From: Salinigranum rubrum
GTDB lineage: Archaea; Halobacteriota; Halobacteria; Halobacteriales; Haloferacaceae
NCBI RefSeq assembly: GCF_002906575.1
Contig: NZ_CP026309.1
Span: 992,001 to 1,056,000 of the forward strand
Reading direction: 5' to 3'
DNA: 64,000 nucleotides
Made by a program: the position numbers and the translations under genes. Each line of letters opens with the position of its first letter. Position 1 is the first letter of the stretch. The notes under the pieces were generated by a model, which was not told the origin of the DNA, searched no databases, and saw only the letters and a program-made list of their open reading frames with translations. Below, one piece after another: positions 54,459 to 63,017 of the stretch.

Positions 54459-55448
54459 ATGGACTGCTCACCTGAAAAGTGCCTCAGACTGTTCGAGCAG
54501 TTCGATCTAACGGATTTCTACGAGAGTCGCCTCGCAACGTATGCTTTGGAGGATTACTACACGAGTGTACTTTCTAACGTCGGTGGGGAATACCTGGACT
54601 TCGACACGGATCTTCAGGATCAAAACATCGGCCCACAGTGGAATGTAGCAAAGAGACGACTGACGTCAGTCGAGGTGGTCAACGACATACCCTCAAACTA
54701 CAGTCGGGCCATCCATCAGTTGTCTCGAACTCGTCAGTCAGTGGCTCACGGCTATGACCATCGACCAGACAACAGACATCTGATGGAAGCGTATGAGATT
54801 GCCGTGGACTGGCGGGAATGGCTTACTGAGAAGGCTAAACAGTATCACAGGCTCGAATCAGATACAGTCAGCAGGGAAGTTCTGATTACAGATACGATCA
54901 ATGCTCTGAATGCATCGTTAGTAGACCCAGAGAAGTACGACTACGATTTCATCCGTGTAAAACAAAGAGAAATTAATGATGAGATACGAGACAAACTGGA
55001 GTACGAATTTACTCCCTTCACCGTTGACGACATGGCCATTCAACTCAGGAGCAGCGTGGATGAAGTGGATGAGTTCTATCCTCACGAAGATTCACGTGAG
55101 GTGCAGCGTGAGCTGTGGCATCTGTTTGAATGGGCCATGGAGATGAAACGTTCTGTTGACAATCTGTACTATACTGATGTGAATCGAATCGAGCGTAAGG
55201 TTGCCGTCAAGACTGCGACACACGGGGGAATGTGTTCTGTCGTCCACGAGTACGACGAGTCTACGGGAGAAATCCAGTTGATGGTACATGAGGCCGAGAA
55301 CAAGAAGGAACACACGTGGTGTGAAGTAGATCTTCTTCCCGAGGACGATCGAACGATACTCCTACAGAAAAGCGTGGGTGAAACAGTAGAGGCGATTCTC
55401 GGTGTTGGTGAGTCTGGTGAATGGTACGTCCGCCATGTGGTTAGCTAA
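54459..55448 (+). CDS. HEPN-type protein with Rx4H motif
   Basis: A 329-residue acidic protein. Near the N-terminus, LSRTRQSVAHGYDH contains Arg92-x4-His97, the HEPN RNase motif, within helical sequence. The C-terminal third (about 255-329) is beta-rich. The GG-rich stretch before ATG 54459 could be a ribosome site; the frame is open from 54369. No kinase or nucleotidyltransferase partner is adjacent, unlike typical HEPN/MNT pairs. RNase activity is inferred. Confidence 0.6.
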   Translation: MDCSPEKCLRLFEQFDLTDFYESRLATYALEDYYTSVLSNVGGEYLDFDTDLQDQNIGPQWNVAKRRLTSVEVVNDIPSNYSRAIHQLSRTRQSVAHGYDHRPDNRHLMEAYEIAVDWREWLTEKAKQYHRLESDTVSREVLITDTINALNASLVDPEKYDYDFIRVKQREINDEIRDKLEYEFTPFTVDDMAIQLRSSVDEVDEFYPHEDSREVQRELWHLFEWAMEMKRSVDNLYYTDVNRIERKVAVKTATHGGMCSVVHEYDESTGEIQLMVHEAENKKEHTWCEVDLLPEDDRTILLQKSVGETVEAILGVGESGEWYVRHVVS

Positions 55449-55472
55449 TACCTCAAACACTCACTCATATGA

Positions 55473-55562
55473 ACGTGTTCAGCGGTCAGTGGTCGTTGAG
55501 GTGGAATGAGCGTTTCGCGCTCATCTCCACCGAAACGCAGCCACGACCGCAACACGCCCAAC
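55473..55562. repeat. Right copy of the 90-bp inverted repeat with hairpin
   Basis: Inverse of 44261-44350 with few differences. Its hairpin is GGTGGA-ATGAGCG, loop TTTCG, CGCTCAT-(C)-TCCACC. It lies between the convergent HEPN-like gene and the integrase gene. Confidence 0.85.
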
Positions 55563-55602
55563 TACTACATACAACTATGTAAAATAATTCTCATCAGATG
55601 AG

Positions 55603-56640
55603 TTAGATGTTCGAAAGATACTGTCGTCGTTGTTCTGTCTTTTCGTCCTCTGAACGTCGGTCGTAGTGCTCTGAAAGTACGTCTTGAGATACGTTCATAC
55701 GATCACTGACGACCTTTTCTGGAACATCTTTTCGGAGGTGGTGTGTGATTGCTCCACGACGCACTGGATGACCTGAGACGCTACTCGGACAATCACTTGC
55801 ATCTACTGACCGCTGAGCCGCATCACATTCTGCAGGAATACGATTGTGCGGACACTCAATTCCATAGGCACATGGGCGTGTAGCGGTCTGGAACCAGCGT
55901 CGGAGTGTCTTTACAGGTGCTCGCCCATTCTTGGTTGTAAACAGAGGCTTTCGTCCGTATTCATCGTTTACCTTAGTGCGGTTCTGTTTGATGTAGTCGT
56001 GAAGAATTTCGACCACCTCGCCAGAAAGTGCTATGTATCGCTCTGCATATTCGCCATTTTTCAGTGGTGTTCCTTCGTCTGGACGATGTCTAATTCTGAG
56101 ACGATTCTTCGTCATCTCAACGTCATCAACATCCAAACCACGAAGCGTACCTGAACGAATTCCAGCGTGCCATGTAAGCGATAGCAACGCATGTTCACGG
56201 CTTGCGTATGCGAATCTCCGAAGATAATTGAGAACCTCGTTAGCTGCCTCCGTCTCCAGTATCTCTTCCCGTGCTTGTGGATCTCGTTTTGGGAGTTCCA
56301 CTCTCTCTGGAACAGACGGATTAATTGCATCGATGGACGCACAGAACTGGAGAAAGCGACGTACTGTGCTCACACGCTGTGCAAGTGTACTTTGTGCGAT
56401 GTCGGCTTTAATTTGGAGACGGAAACTGTGGACCGTTCTCGCAGTCACGTCTCGCATGTCTGTTATGTTCTCTTCTTCAAGCCAGGTAGTGAACTGATCC
56501 ACGTGGAAGCGTTGCAGCTTGAGGGTAGCTGCCGCCAATTCGTCCATTCGGCTCTCCACCCAGAGTCGTGCTGCATCCTCTGGTGTGAGTGCTTCTAAGC
56601 CTGATCTCGATGTAGCCTTGGTGTGTTGTTCCCCGTTCAT
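55603..56640 (-). CDS. Tyrosine recombinase (integrase) of the element
   Basis: A 345-residue XerD-type integrase. N-terminal SAM-like domain (EALTPEDAARLWVESRMDELAAATLKLQRFHVDQFTTWL) and catalytic domain with AGIRSGTLRGLDVDDV (first Arg), HPVRRGAITHHL (HxxR) and LSEHYDRRS (Tyr). A zinc-like insert is HNRIPAECDAAQ. I chose Met at 56640; the frame is open to 56754 and reaches into the right repeat region. It is adjacent to attR, as usual for such elements. Confidence 0.92.
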   Translation of the reverse strand: MNGEQHTKATSRSGLEALTPEDAARLWVESRMDELAAATLKLQRFHVDQFTTWLEEENITDMRDVTARTVHSFRLQIKADIAQSTLAQRVSTVRRFLQFCASIDAINPSVPERVELPKRDPQAREEILETEAANEVLNYLRRFAYASREHALLSLTWHAGIRSGTLRGLDVDDVEMTKNRLRIRHRPDEGTPLKNGEYAERYIALSGEVVEILHDYIKQNRTKVNDEYGRKPLFTTKNGRAPVKTLRRWFQTATRPCAYGIECPHNRIPAECDAAQRSVDASDCPSSVSGHPVRRGAITHHLRKDVPEKVVSDRMNVSQDVLSEHYDRRSEDEKTEQRRQYLSNI

Positions 56641-56750
56641 TGGTTTCTCTGAACCACCACGATTGGGCAGAACGCGGTGGCAGGCGTACGCGTGACGACA
56701 ACCGCAGCCTGCCCACCGATATCGAGACATACGGGGTCTACGGCGGTATC

Positions 56751-56777
56751 TCAAGGAGTCGCGGTTTGACTCCTTGA
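56751..56777. other. Hairpin inside the diverged target-gene copy at the right end
   Basis: TCAAGGAGTC (56751-56760), loop GCGGTTT, GACTCCTTGA (56768-56777): a 10-bp perfect stem. It sits in a stretch of about 61 extra bases that separate a diverged piece of the target gene (ETYGVYGG, 56724-56747) from the attR repeat. Confidence 0.6.
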
Positions 56778-56810
56778 TGGCGGAGTCGGGGGCGTAAGCC
56801 TCCGACGCGT

Positions 56811-56879
56811 CGTCTTCTTCGACGCCGAGAACCCCTTAGCGTGGGTCGAGGCGACGCGTACGGTGCGACTCACCGACGT
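56811..56879. repeat. attR: right 69-bp direct repeat
   Basis: Identical to 43715-43783. It ends the element; the following bases GTG GCC TGA complete the reading frame of the target gene as DVA-stop, as in the left copy. Confidence 0.95.
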
Positions 56880-56964
56880 GGCCTGACCCTCCGGTCACGA
56901 CACCGGTCACGACGCGCCGCCTCGATGCCGAACTGTTTTGCTCTCGGGCCCGCTTTTCACACCT

Positions 56965-57441
56965 GTGTTCGAGCCGTGGCCCGACGAACCCGACGAACCC
57001 AACGCGGAGTCGCGCTGGGGCAATCCCGAGCGTGACCTGCCACGGATCCCCGAGGTGTCGACCGACGAGAGCGACGTCGACCCCCACACGTTCAAGACGT
57101 TCTGGGTCAGCGTCGTCTTCACCAACGTCGCCGTCTTCGGGGTGAGCCTCGGCGCCATGCTGTGGTACTTCCGCGGCCAGGCGCTCCTCGGCGGCGTCCT
57201 CTGTCTCGCCGGCGTCCTCGCCGGCATCCGGACGTACGCCTCGTATCGCGCGTTCAAGAGCACAGACTCGGAGGAGACAGCAGACGACGGGGCGGACGGG
57301 GATACCCGCGACGGAGCGGACGGAGATGACTCCGGCACTGACGCCCCCGCGGACACCGCGGCCGAGGAAACGACCGAGACGGGGGACGGCCTCGCCGACG
57401 GAGACGAACCCGCTCCCGACACGGACGAGCGGAACGGCTAA
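56965..57441 (+). CDS. Haloarchaeal membrane protein (DUF7322-like)
   Basis: A 158-residue protein with a GTG start: FEPWPDEPDEPNAESRW, a cytoplasmic acidic region, two membrane segments (about 50-70 and 75-95: VFTNVAVFGVSLGAMLWYF, ALLGGVLCLAGVLAGIRTYAS), and an acidic, low-complexity C-terminal tail. Matches my memory of DUF7322. It is the first host gene after the element. Function unknown. Confidence 0.72.
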   Translation: MFEPWPDEPDEPNAESRWGNPERDLPRIPEVSTDESDVDPHTFKTFWVSVVFTNVAVFGVSLGAMLWYFRGQALLGGVLCLAGVLAGIRTYASYRAFKSTDSEETADDGADGDTRDGADGDDSGTDAPADTAAEETTETGDGLADGDEPAPDTDERNG

Positions 57442-57466
57442 ACACGCCGCCGGACTCCCCCTATTC

Positions 57467-57889
57467 ATGCGCACGGTCCGCGACACAGACGGGACGCGAT
57501 ACCTCCTCGTGAAGCGGTCGAGCGACGCCACGCTCGTCCGCGACCCCGAGACCGGGGAGGAGACGTACCTCCCGAACGACGAACTCACCGAAGTCGAGGG
57601 GCTGTCGGCGCTCGCGGTGGCGGCGAGCGGCGTTCCCGACCCGGTTCGGAGAGTCGTGACGGCGGCCCACACCGAGGACGCGCTCGGCCTCCTCGTCGAA
57701 CTGACCGACCGCGGCCCGCTTCCCATCCGTGACCTCCTCTCGGCGTACGACCTCTGTGAGTCCGACCTGCACGGCTTGCTCGCGGAGTTCCGCGCGGCCG
57801 GACTCGTCCGCGAGTGCGACGTGGCCGGCGAACGGGGGTACGACGCCACCGAGACGACCCGCGAGGCCGTCGCTGCCCTGCGTTCTTAA
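57467..57889 (+). CDS. Haloarchaeal protein with C-terminal wHTH (DUF7346-like)
   Basis: A 140-residue protein: YLLVKRSSDATLVRDPETGEETYLPNDEL, then LLVELTDRGPLPIRDLLSAYDLCESDLHGLLAEFRAAGLV, a wHTH-like segment. The family is conserved near rad50-mre11 in haloarchaea (memory, DUF7346). Convergent with rad50, 7 bases between stops. Confidence 0.75.
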   Translation: MRTVRDTDGTRYLLVKRSSDATLVRDPETGEETYLPNDELTEVEGLSALAVAASGVPDPVRRVVTAAHTEDALGLLVELTDRGPLPIRDLLSAYDLCESDLHGLLAEFRAAGLVRECDVAGERGYDATETTREAVAALRS

Positions 57890-57896
57890 CCCGGAC

Positions 57897-60572
57897 CTAC
57901 TCGCCGGAGACCGCCGCGAGCGTCGGGTCGTCGACGCGCTCGACCGTCGACCGGTTCGACGTGGGCTCTTTTTCCACCCTGACGAGGTCGTCCGCCGCGC
58001 CGACGAGTTCGTCGTCGTGGCTCACGATGACGATCTGTCGGACGCCGAGCGAGCGCATCTCGTCGACGAGGTCCACGAGGCGGGAGACGTGTCCCGAGTC
58101 GAGGAACACCGTCGGCTCGTCGAGGATGAGCGGCGGCATCGGTGCGGCCCCGTCGATGCCCTCCGCGAGCAGCCGGTAGATGGCACACCGTAGCGAGAGG
58201 TTGAACAGGGCGCGCTCACCCCCGGATAGCTGGTCGGGCGCGAGCGCCGTCCCGTCCTTCTGGAACACGGTGAGTTCGTACTCGCCGTCGAGGCGGATGT
58301 GCGAGTACGCGTCGTTGCCGTAGACGAGGTCGAACGTCTCGTTCAGCATCCGCCCGAGCGTCTCGACGTTCTGCTTTCGAAGTTCCGCCCGGAGGTCGCC
58401 GTACATCGTCTCCAGCGACTCGGTCTCGTCGTGAAGCGACTCCAGCGCGTCGACCCGTGCGACGAGCGCGTCGCGCTTTTCGCGGAGCCGTTCGAGTTGA
58501 TCGAGGTCGCCCTCGACGCTCCCGATGCGGCTCTGGAGGTCGTCGCGCTCCGTCGTCAGGTCGTCGAGCGCGTCGCCGACTTTTTCGAGGTAGTCCGCGG
58601 CGCGCTCCTCGTCCTCGCGCGCCTTCTCGACTCGGTCCTCGTCGACCGCGTCGGCCAGTTCGCGCCGTCGCTCCCGCTTCTCCGTCAGGCGGTCGTTCCG
58701 CTCCGCGTTCAGTTCGGCGAGCTGCTCGCGTCGGTCCTGGAGCCGTTCGACGGTCGCCTCGGCGTCCGCACGCGCGTCGAGCCTGTCGTCGAGTGCCGCC
58801 AGCCGGTCGAGACGCGCTTCGAGCGCCTCCACTTCATCCGCTCGCTCGGACGCCTCCTCGCGGACCGTTTCCGCGCGGTCGGCCTGCGTCGCGGCCGCGT
58901 CGCGGGTCGACTCGGCCTGGTCGTCGAGTTCAGCGGCTTCCGCTCTGAGCCGCTCGGCCCGTTCGCGCGTCTCCCGGGCGCTCTCGGCGCGGTCGTCGAC
59001 CAGTTGCGTGAGCGTCGCGAGCCGGTCCTCGACGGACTCGACGCGCTGTTCGCGCTCGACGAGCGCCTCCGCCTCCTCCAGTTTCGCCCCGTACGCCTCG
59101 CGTTCCGCTTCGAGGTCGGCGAGTTCCGATTCGAGCTCCTCGACCCGTTCTCGGTCGTCCGCGAGCCGTTCGACGTGCGGGGAGCCCTCGACGGGCTGAC
59201 CGCACTCGGGGCACTTCCCCTCCGCTCTGAGCCGCTCGGCCTCCTCGACGCGGCTCCGTGCGGCGTCGAGCGCGCCGGCCACCTCACCGTGGCGGTCGCG
59301 GACCTCGTCGAGACGCTCTCGCAGGGTCTCGACGCGTTCGGCAGCGTCACCGAACGCGACCGGCGCGTCCTCGAACGTCTCCCGGAGCGTCTCGGCCTCC
59401 GATTCGAGCTCCGAGACGCGCTCGCGTCGCTCTTCGAGCTCCTCCGTCGCCGCCTCGACCTTCTCGTCGAGTTCCGACGCCTCCTCTCGTTTCTCGCCGG
59501 CGCGTGAGGAGAGGTCCTCGGCCTTCGTCCGGAGGTTCTCTGCCTGGGTTTCCAGCGCCTTCGCCTTCGTCCGTTTGTCCGCGGCCGTCTCTCGCGTCTC
59601 CTCGACCCGCGTCGAGAGCGTCTGCTTCCGCTCTTCGATGGCTTCCGGGGTCGCCTCGTCGAGGTCGGTCTCCGTCCGTCGGGCCTCGACCTCCTCGTCG
59701 AGTTCCTCGATTCGGTCCCGTTCGCCGCCGAGTTCTCGTCTGAGGTCGTCCCGTTCGGCCTCCGTCTCGCGGACCTTCGATTCGAGGTCGGCGATTTCGG
59801 CGTCGAGCCGCTCCAGTTCCTCGCGGGTCTCCTCGTACTCTTCGAGGACGGTCCTCGCCTCTTCGAGCGTCTCCCGCGCCCGCTCGCGCTGGTCTTCGTA
59901 CCGCTCGATTTTCGCGTCGAGCTCCTCCCGTTCGGTCGTGAGCGCGTTCAACGTCGCGTGGAGGTCGCGCGACTCGTACTCCTCGATGGTGGACTCGAGT
60001 TGGTCGAGCGCGCCGCGCTTCTCGCTCCTGACGTCCTCCACGCCGAGGCGGGCCTGTCCCGCACGCTCGCGGTACTCCTCGAGCTTCCCCAGTTGGAGGA
60101 GGTCGTCGAGCATCGTCTGCCGCTCCGTCGGGGTGGCGTTGATAAGCTTGTTCACCTCCCCCTGGCGGACGTACGCGCAGTTGACGAACGCCTCGGCGTC
60201 CATCCGGAGCATCCGCGTGATCCTGTCGCGTACGTCGCGCGCGCCGTCGTACGTCGCGTCGGGTCCCTCCAGCGTGCAGTCGGCGGTCTGGATGCGCTCG
60301 CCCGACCGGCGGAGGCGACGGTGGACGTGATAGGCGGTGTCGTCGTGGGTGAACCACAGGTCGATCTCGGCCTCGTCCTCTCCCGTCGTGACGAGGTCGT
60401 CGAGCGTCTCGTCGAGCGCCCGCGCGCCGTAGAGCGCGAAGAAACACGCGTCGAGCAGCGACGACTTCCCGCTCCCGTTCAGCCCGTGGATGACCGTCAC
60501 GCCGTCGTCGAGGTCGAGGTCGGCGTCGGCGTACGGCTTGAAGTTCGTGAGCCGGATGCGGTCGAACCTCAC
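57897..60572 (-). CDS. rad50: Rad50 DNA double-strand break repair ATPase
   Basis: An 891-residue SMC-like ATPase. Walker [13 protein letters not shown] at about 29-40; long coiled coils; the zinc hook CPECGQP in the middle (about 451-457); then the second coiled coil; signature [13 protein letters not shown] and Walker [13 protein letters not shown] near the C-terminus. Overlaps mre11 by 4 bases (ATGA), so cotranslated. Complex with Mre11 processes DNA ends. Confidence 0.96.
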   Translation of the reverse strand: MRFDRIRLTNFKPYADADLDLDDGVTVIHGLNGSGKSSLLDACFFALYGARALDETLDDLVTTGEDEAEIDLWFTHDDTAYHVHRRLRRSGERIQTADCTLEGPDATYDGARDVRDRITRMLRMDAEAFVNCAYVRQGEVNKLINATPTERQTMLDDLLQLGKLEEYRERAGQARLGVEDVRSEKRGALDQLESTIEEYESRDLHATLNALTTEREELDAKIERYEDQRERARETLEEARTVLEEYEETREELERLDAEIADLESKVRETEAERDDLRRELGGERDRIEELDEEVEARRTETDLDEATPEAIEERKQTLSTRVEETRETAADKRTKAKALETQAENLRTKAEDLSSRAGEKREEASELDEKVEAATEELEERRERVSELESEAETLRETFEDAPVAFGDAAERVETLRERLDEVRDRHGEVAGALDAARSRVEEAERLRAEGKCPECGQPVEGSPHVERLADDRERVEELESELADLEAEREAYGAKLEEAEALVEREQRVESVEDRLATLTQLVDDRAESARETRERAERLRAEAAELDDQAESTRDAAATQADRAETVREEASERADEVEALEARLDRLAALDDRLDARADAEATVERLQDRREQLAELNAERNDRLTEKRERRRELADAVDEDRVEKAREDEERAADYLEKVGDALDDLTTERDDLQSRIGSVEGDLDQLERLREKRDALVARVDALESLHDETESLETMYGDLRAELRKQNVETLGRMLNETFDLVYGNDAYSHIRLDGEYELTVFQKDGTALAPDQLSGGERALFNLSLRCAIYRLLAEGIDGAAPMPPLILDEPTVFLDSGHVSRLVDLVDEMRSLGVRQIVIVSHDDELVGAADDLVRVEKEPTSNRSTVERVDDPTLAAVSGE

Positions 60573-61993
60573 AGGTAGTCCTCCATCGACACCTGGCCGT
60601 CGCCGTTTCGCCGTTCGACCTCCGTTTCGTCCGGAGTCGGCTCCGTGGTCGGTTCGTCCTCCATCTCGTCCGATTCGTCGTTCGCCCCGTCGTCCGGTTC
60701 GCCCGTCTCGCCCGGTTCGCCCGTCTCGCCCGGTTCGTCGTCCGGTTCGGTGGCGACGTCGACTCCGCTTTCGGCGGCGTCCGTCGCGCCCACCGCTTCG
60801 GCCGTCTCGGCCTCCGGCGTCGACGTGGACGCCTCGTTTTCATCACTCCCTCCAGTGGTGGCCGCTGCGCCACCGTCTGCCGGTTCGAACCCGGAGACGT
60901 CCTCGTCGAGACGCTCGCGGACCCGGCGTTTCACCGTCTCGCGGACGTTCGCGTCGGCGACGTCCCCCCTGACCGCGTCGTCGACATCGAGCGCCGCCGG
61001 CGAGAGGCCGAGTTCGCTCACCCGCTCGCGGACCGCGGCGTCGGGATCGGCGAAGTCGACGCTGGCCTCCGAACCCTCCGTGGCCTCGAACTCCCGACGG
61101 TCGGTGACGCGCGCGACGAGCGCACCGTTCTCGGTGGCGAGCGTCTCGATGGCCGCCGGGGTGACGGGGTCGCCGTCGCCGGTGATTTCGACGATGACGA
61201 CCGCTTCCGCCACGTCGTACTGCCGCACCTGCTCGCGGACGCGCTCCTCGCCTTCGTCCTCGGCGAGGGTGACCTCGACGAAGACGAACGGGCGCGTCTC
61301 GACCGCGCGCCGACGGATGTCGACCGTCCCCGCCCCGAAGGAGACGAGGTTGTAGCCGCGGCCGTCGCGTTCGGCGGCGGAGACGCGCTCCGTCGACCCG
61401 CAGTACGTCACGGGCGTGTCGGCGACGCGCTCGGTCCCCGGGGCGTGGTTGTCGCCGAGGAGGACCACGTCGAAGTCGACCGTCGCCTCCTCCAGCACGG
61501 TCTCTGTCTCCCAGTCGGCGTGGGCGAAGGGCGTGAAGAGGCCGTGCGCGACGAGCGCCGCGAAGTCGGCGTCGTGTGGCTCGAACGCGTAGTCGAGGTC
61601 CGCGCGTTTCGACGTCGGCACGTGGTCCAGGCCGTAGAAGGCGACGTCGTCGACGACGACGGGGTCGGCGCCCAAGCGGGTGGCCAGTCCCAACTGTTCG
61701 AAGAGGTCGAGCCACTGGCCGCCCCGGGTCGACTCGTGGTTGCCGACGACGGCGAGGAACGGAATCTCGGCGCTCGCCAGCCGACGGAGCACCGAGAGCG
61801 TCCCGAGGAGGTCCGGAAGCGCCGGGCGACGGTCGTGAAAGAGGTCACCGGCGTGGACGACGGCGCTCACCTCGTCGTCGATGGCGTCGTCGACGACGCG
61901 CTCGAACGCGTCGAGGAAGTCCTGCCGACGCGTCGGCGAGTGATACTGCTGGTACCCGAGGTGCGTGTCGCCTGTGTGGATGACTCGGGTCAT
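60569..61993 (-). CDS. mre11: Mre11 DNA repair nuclease
   Basis: A 474-residue calcineurin-like phosphoesterase: [43 protein letters not shown] capping region follows and the C-terminal 110 residues are acidic with a short GETGEP duplication (60685-60735). Upstream start at 61993; stop overlaps rad50 start. Operon mre11-rad50. Confidence 0.96.
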   Translation of the reverse strand: MTRVIHTGDTHLGYQQYHSPTRRQDFLDAFERVVDDAIDDEVSAVVHAGDLFHDRRPALPDLLGTLSVLRRLASAEIPFLAVVGNHESTRGGQWLDLFEQLGLATRLGADPVVVDDVAFYGLDHVPTSKRADLDYAFEPHDADFAALVAHGLFTPFAHADWETETVLEEATVDFDVVLLGDNHAPGTERVADTPVTYCGSTERVSAAERDGRGYNLVSFGAGTVDIRRRAVETRPFVFVEVTLAEDEGEERVREQVRQYDVAEAVVIVEITGDGDPVTPAAIETLATENGALVARVTDRREFEATEGSEASVDFADPDAAVRERVSELGLSPAALDVDDAVRGDVADANVRETVKRRVRERLDEDVSGFEPADGGAAATTGGSDENEASTSTPEAETAEAVGATDAAESGVDVATEPDDEPGETGEPGETGEPDDGANDESDEMEDEPTTEPTPDETEVERRNGDGQVSMEDYL

Positions 61994-62102
61994 CGGTCAC
62001 CTCGTCTCATCTGCACCCACGTTTGCCACCGCCGCCTAAAACCGTTCCGCGAGCGGGGTGAAAGTGGAAGACGCGAACGGGACGCTCTGGACCGCGGGCG
62101 GT

Positions 62103-62423
62103 TCACGACTGTCCGCGCGGGCAGTCACGCGCGCCTTCGGAACCGTCGTCGACGGATTCGCCCGCGAGTGCCGCGTCTAGCGCCCGGAGCCTCCCCAGGA
62201 CGTGTCGTCCGCGACGGACGCTCTCGGACTCGCCGTCGCGGACGGCCCGGACGACCGCCTCGGTCAGTCGAACCTCGCCGCCCTCGGCGAGAAACCGCGT
62301 AGCCGACTCGACGGAGTCGAGCGTGGCGGCCGCCTCCTCGACGACCCGTTCGGGGTCTTTCCGCCGGGTTCCGTCCGCGAACGCGCGGAGGGTGCGTTTC
62401 GTCCGCGCCGGTGGCGTGTTCAT
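62103..62423 (-). CDS. Small haloarchaeal protein of unknown function
   Basis: A 106-residue protein, Arg/Glu-rich and helical: RTLRAFADGTRRKDPERVVEEAAATLDSVESATRFL, then RLTEAVVRAVRDGESESV. Located 109 bases upstream of mre11 on the same strand, so it may be in the same operon. Conserved small proteins are found at this place in relatives (memory). No function. Confidence 0.55.
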   Translation of the reverse strand: MNTPPARTKRTLRAFADGTRRKDPERVVEEAAATLDSVESATRFLAEGGEVRLTEAVVRAVRDGESESVRRGRHVLGRLRALDAALAGESVDDGSEGARDCPRGQS

Positions 62424-62557
62424 GAGTCCACGTGGCCGCGGTCCCGTATTTGAAGCTAGGTGCCGGAGACGGTTCTCTCAGCAATCACCGAGGGGCACAC
62501 GACTCCACTGCCCGACACGCCCGAATCGCCCGAATCGCCCGAATCGCAGACCGACGC

Positions 62558-62821
62558 TCAGATAGTCAGCCGGTAGATCCGCTTTCGCGCGTCCGCGAAG
62601 GAGAAGCGCGAGGTGACGGCGCCTTCCTCTTCGAGTCGCGTCAGCGCGTACCGAACGGTCCGCGCGGGCAGGAGCGTCTCCTCTGCGATTCCCTTCTGGG
62701 TGAGCGAGTCCTCGTAGTCGAGCACCTTCGCGACCAGTTTCGCGCTGGGCGGGAGGTCCCGGACCGGCGCCCAGCGGTCCGCCTCTGTGCTCTGCTTCGT
62801 GACGGCCTTCGACGTACTCAT
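62558..62821 (-). CDS. Small winged-helix transcriptional regulator
   Basis: An 87-residue wHTH: LPPSAKLVAKVLDYEDSLTQKGIAEETLLPARTVRYALTRLEEEGAVTSRFSFADARKRIYRL. MarR/TrmB-like. Divergent from panA, a place such a gene occupies in other haloarchaea. The gap to panA is about 196 bases, AT-rich just after its start. Confidence 0.8.
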   Translation of the reverse strand: MSTSKAVTKQSTEADRWAPVRDLPPSAKLVAKVLDYEDSLTQKGIAEETLLPARTVRYALTRLEEEGAVTSRFSFADARKRIYRLTI

Positions 62822-62987
62822 TCGTATCTATCGTAGGGAGATACAGAGTGATAATATTTGTTAATCTATTCTATAACCCACAAGCATCTCGCGTGCCGGA
62901 GGAACGCCGTGTCTCACCCGGGGAAAACGCCCGCGAAACCGGTCCTATCGGCCGTCTGCCGGGTTCGAGATGTACCCAACCCGAAGC

Positions 62988-62994
62988 CTCTTAA
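62988..62994 (+). promoter_or_regulatory. TATA-like box for panA
   Basis: CTCTTAA about 27 bases before ATG 63018; spacing of a leaderless mRNA. Confidence 0.45.
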
Positions 62995-63017
62995 CGCCTT
63001 GCGCCTTATGCCGTGTG

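Larger units (their letters stand above)
43715..56810. mobile_element. 13.1-kb integrative element with tyrosine recombinase and defence-like cargo
   Basis: Bounded by the perfect 69-bp repeats, length 13,096 bp from one copy to the next. Visibly much more AT-rich than both flanks, with different codon use. It contains a tyrosine recombinase near the right end, nuclease-like and HEPN-like genes, long noncoding gaps with repeats, and no recognised replication or capsid gene. The flanking genes belong to the normal haloarchaeal order polB ... rad50-mre11, which the element interrupts. Confidence 0.92.

Noticed and set aside
43715-56810. The element as a provirus (pleolipovirus or tailed virus)
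   Set aside because: No spike, capsid, portal, terminase or packaging ATPase was recognised. The coiled-coil protein alone is not enough.
60685-60735. Tandem repeat in mre11 as a mobile or regulatory repeat
   Set aside because: It only codes for a short GETGEP duplication in the acidic tail, normal for halophilic linkers.
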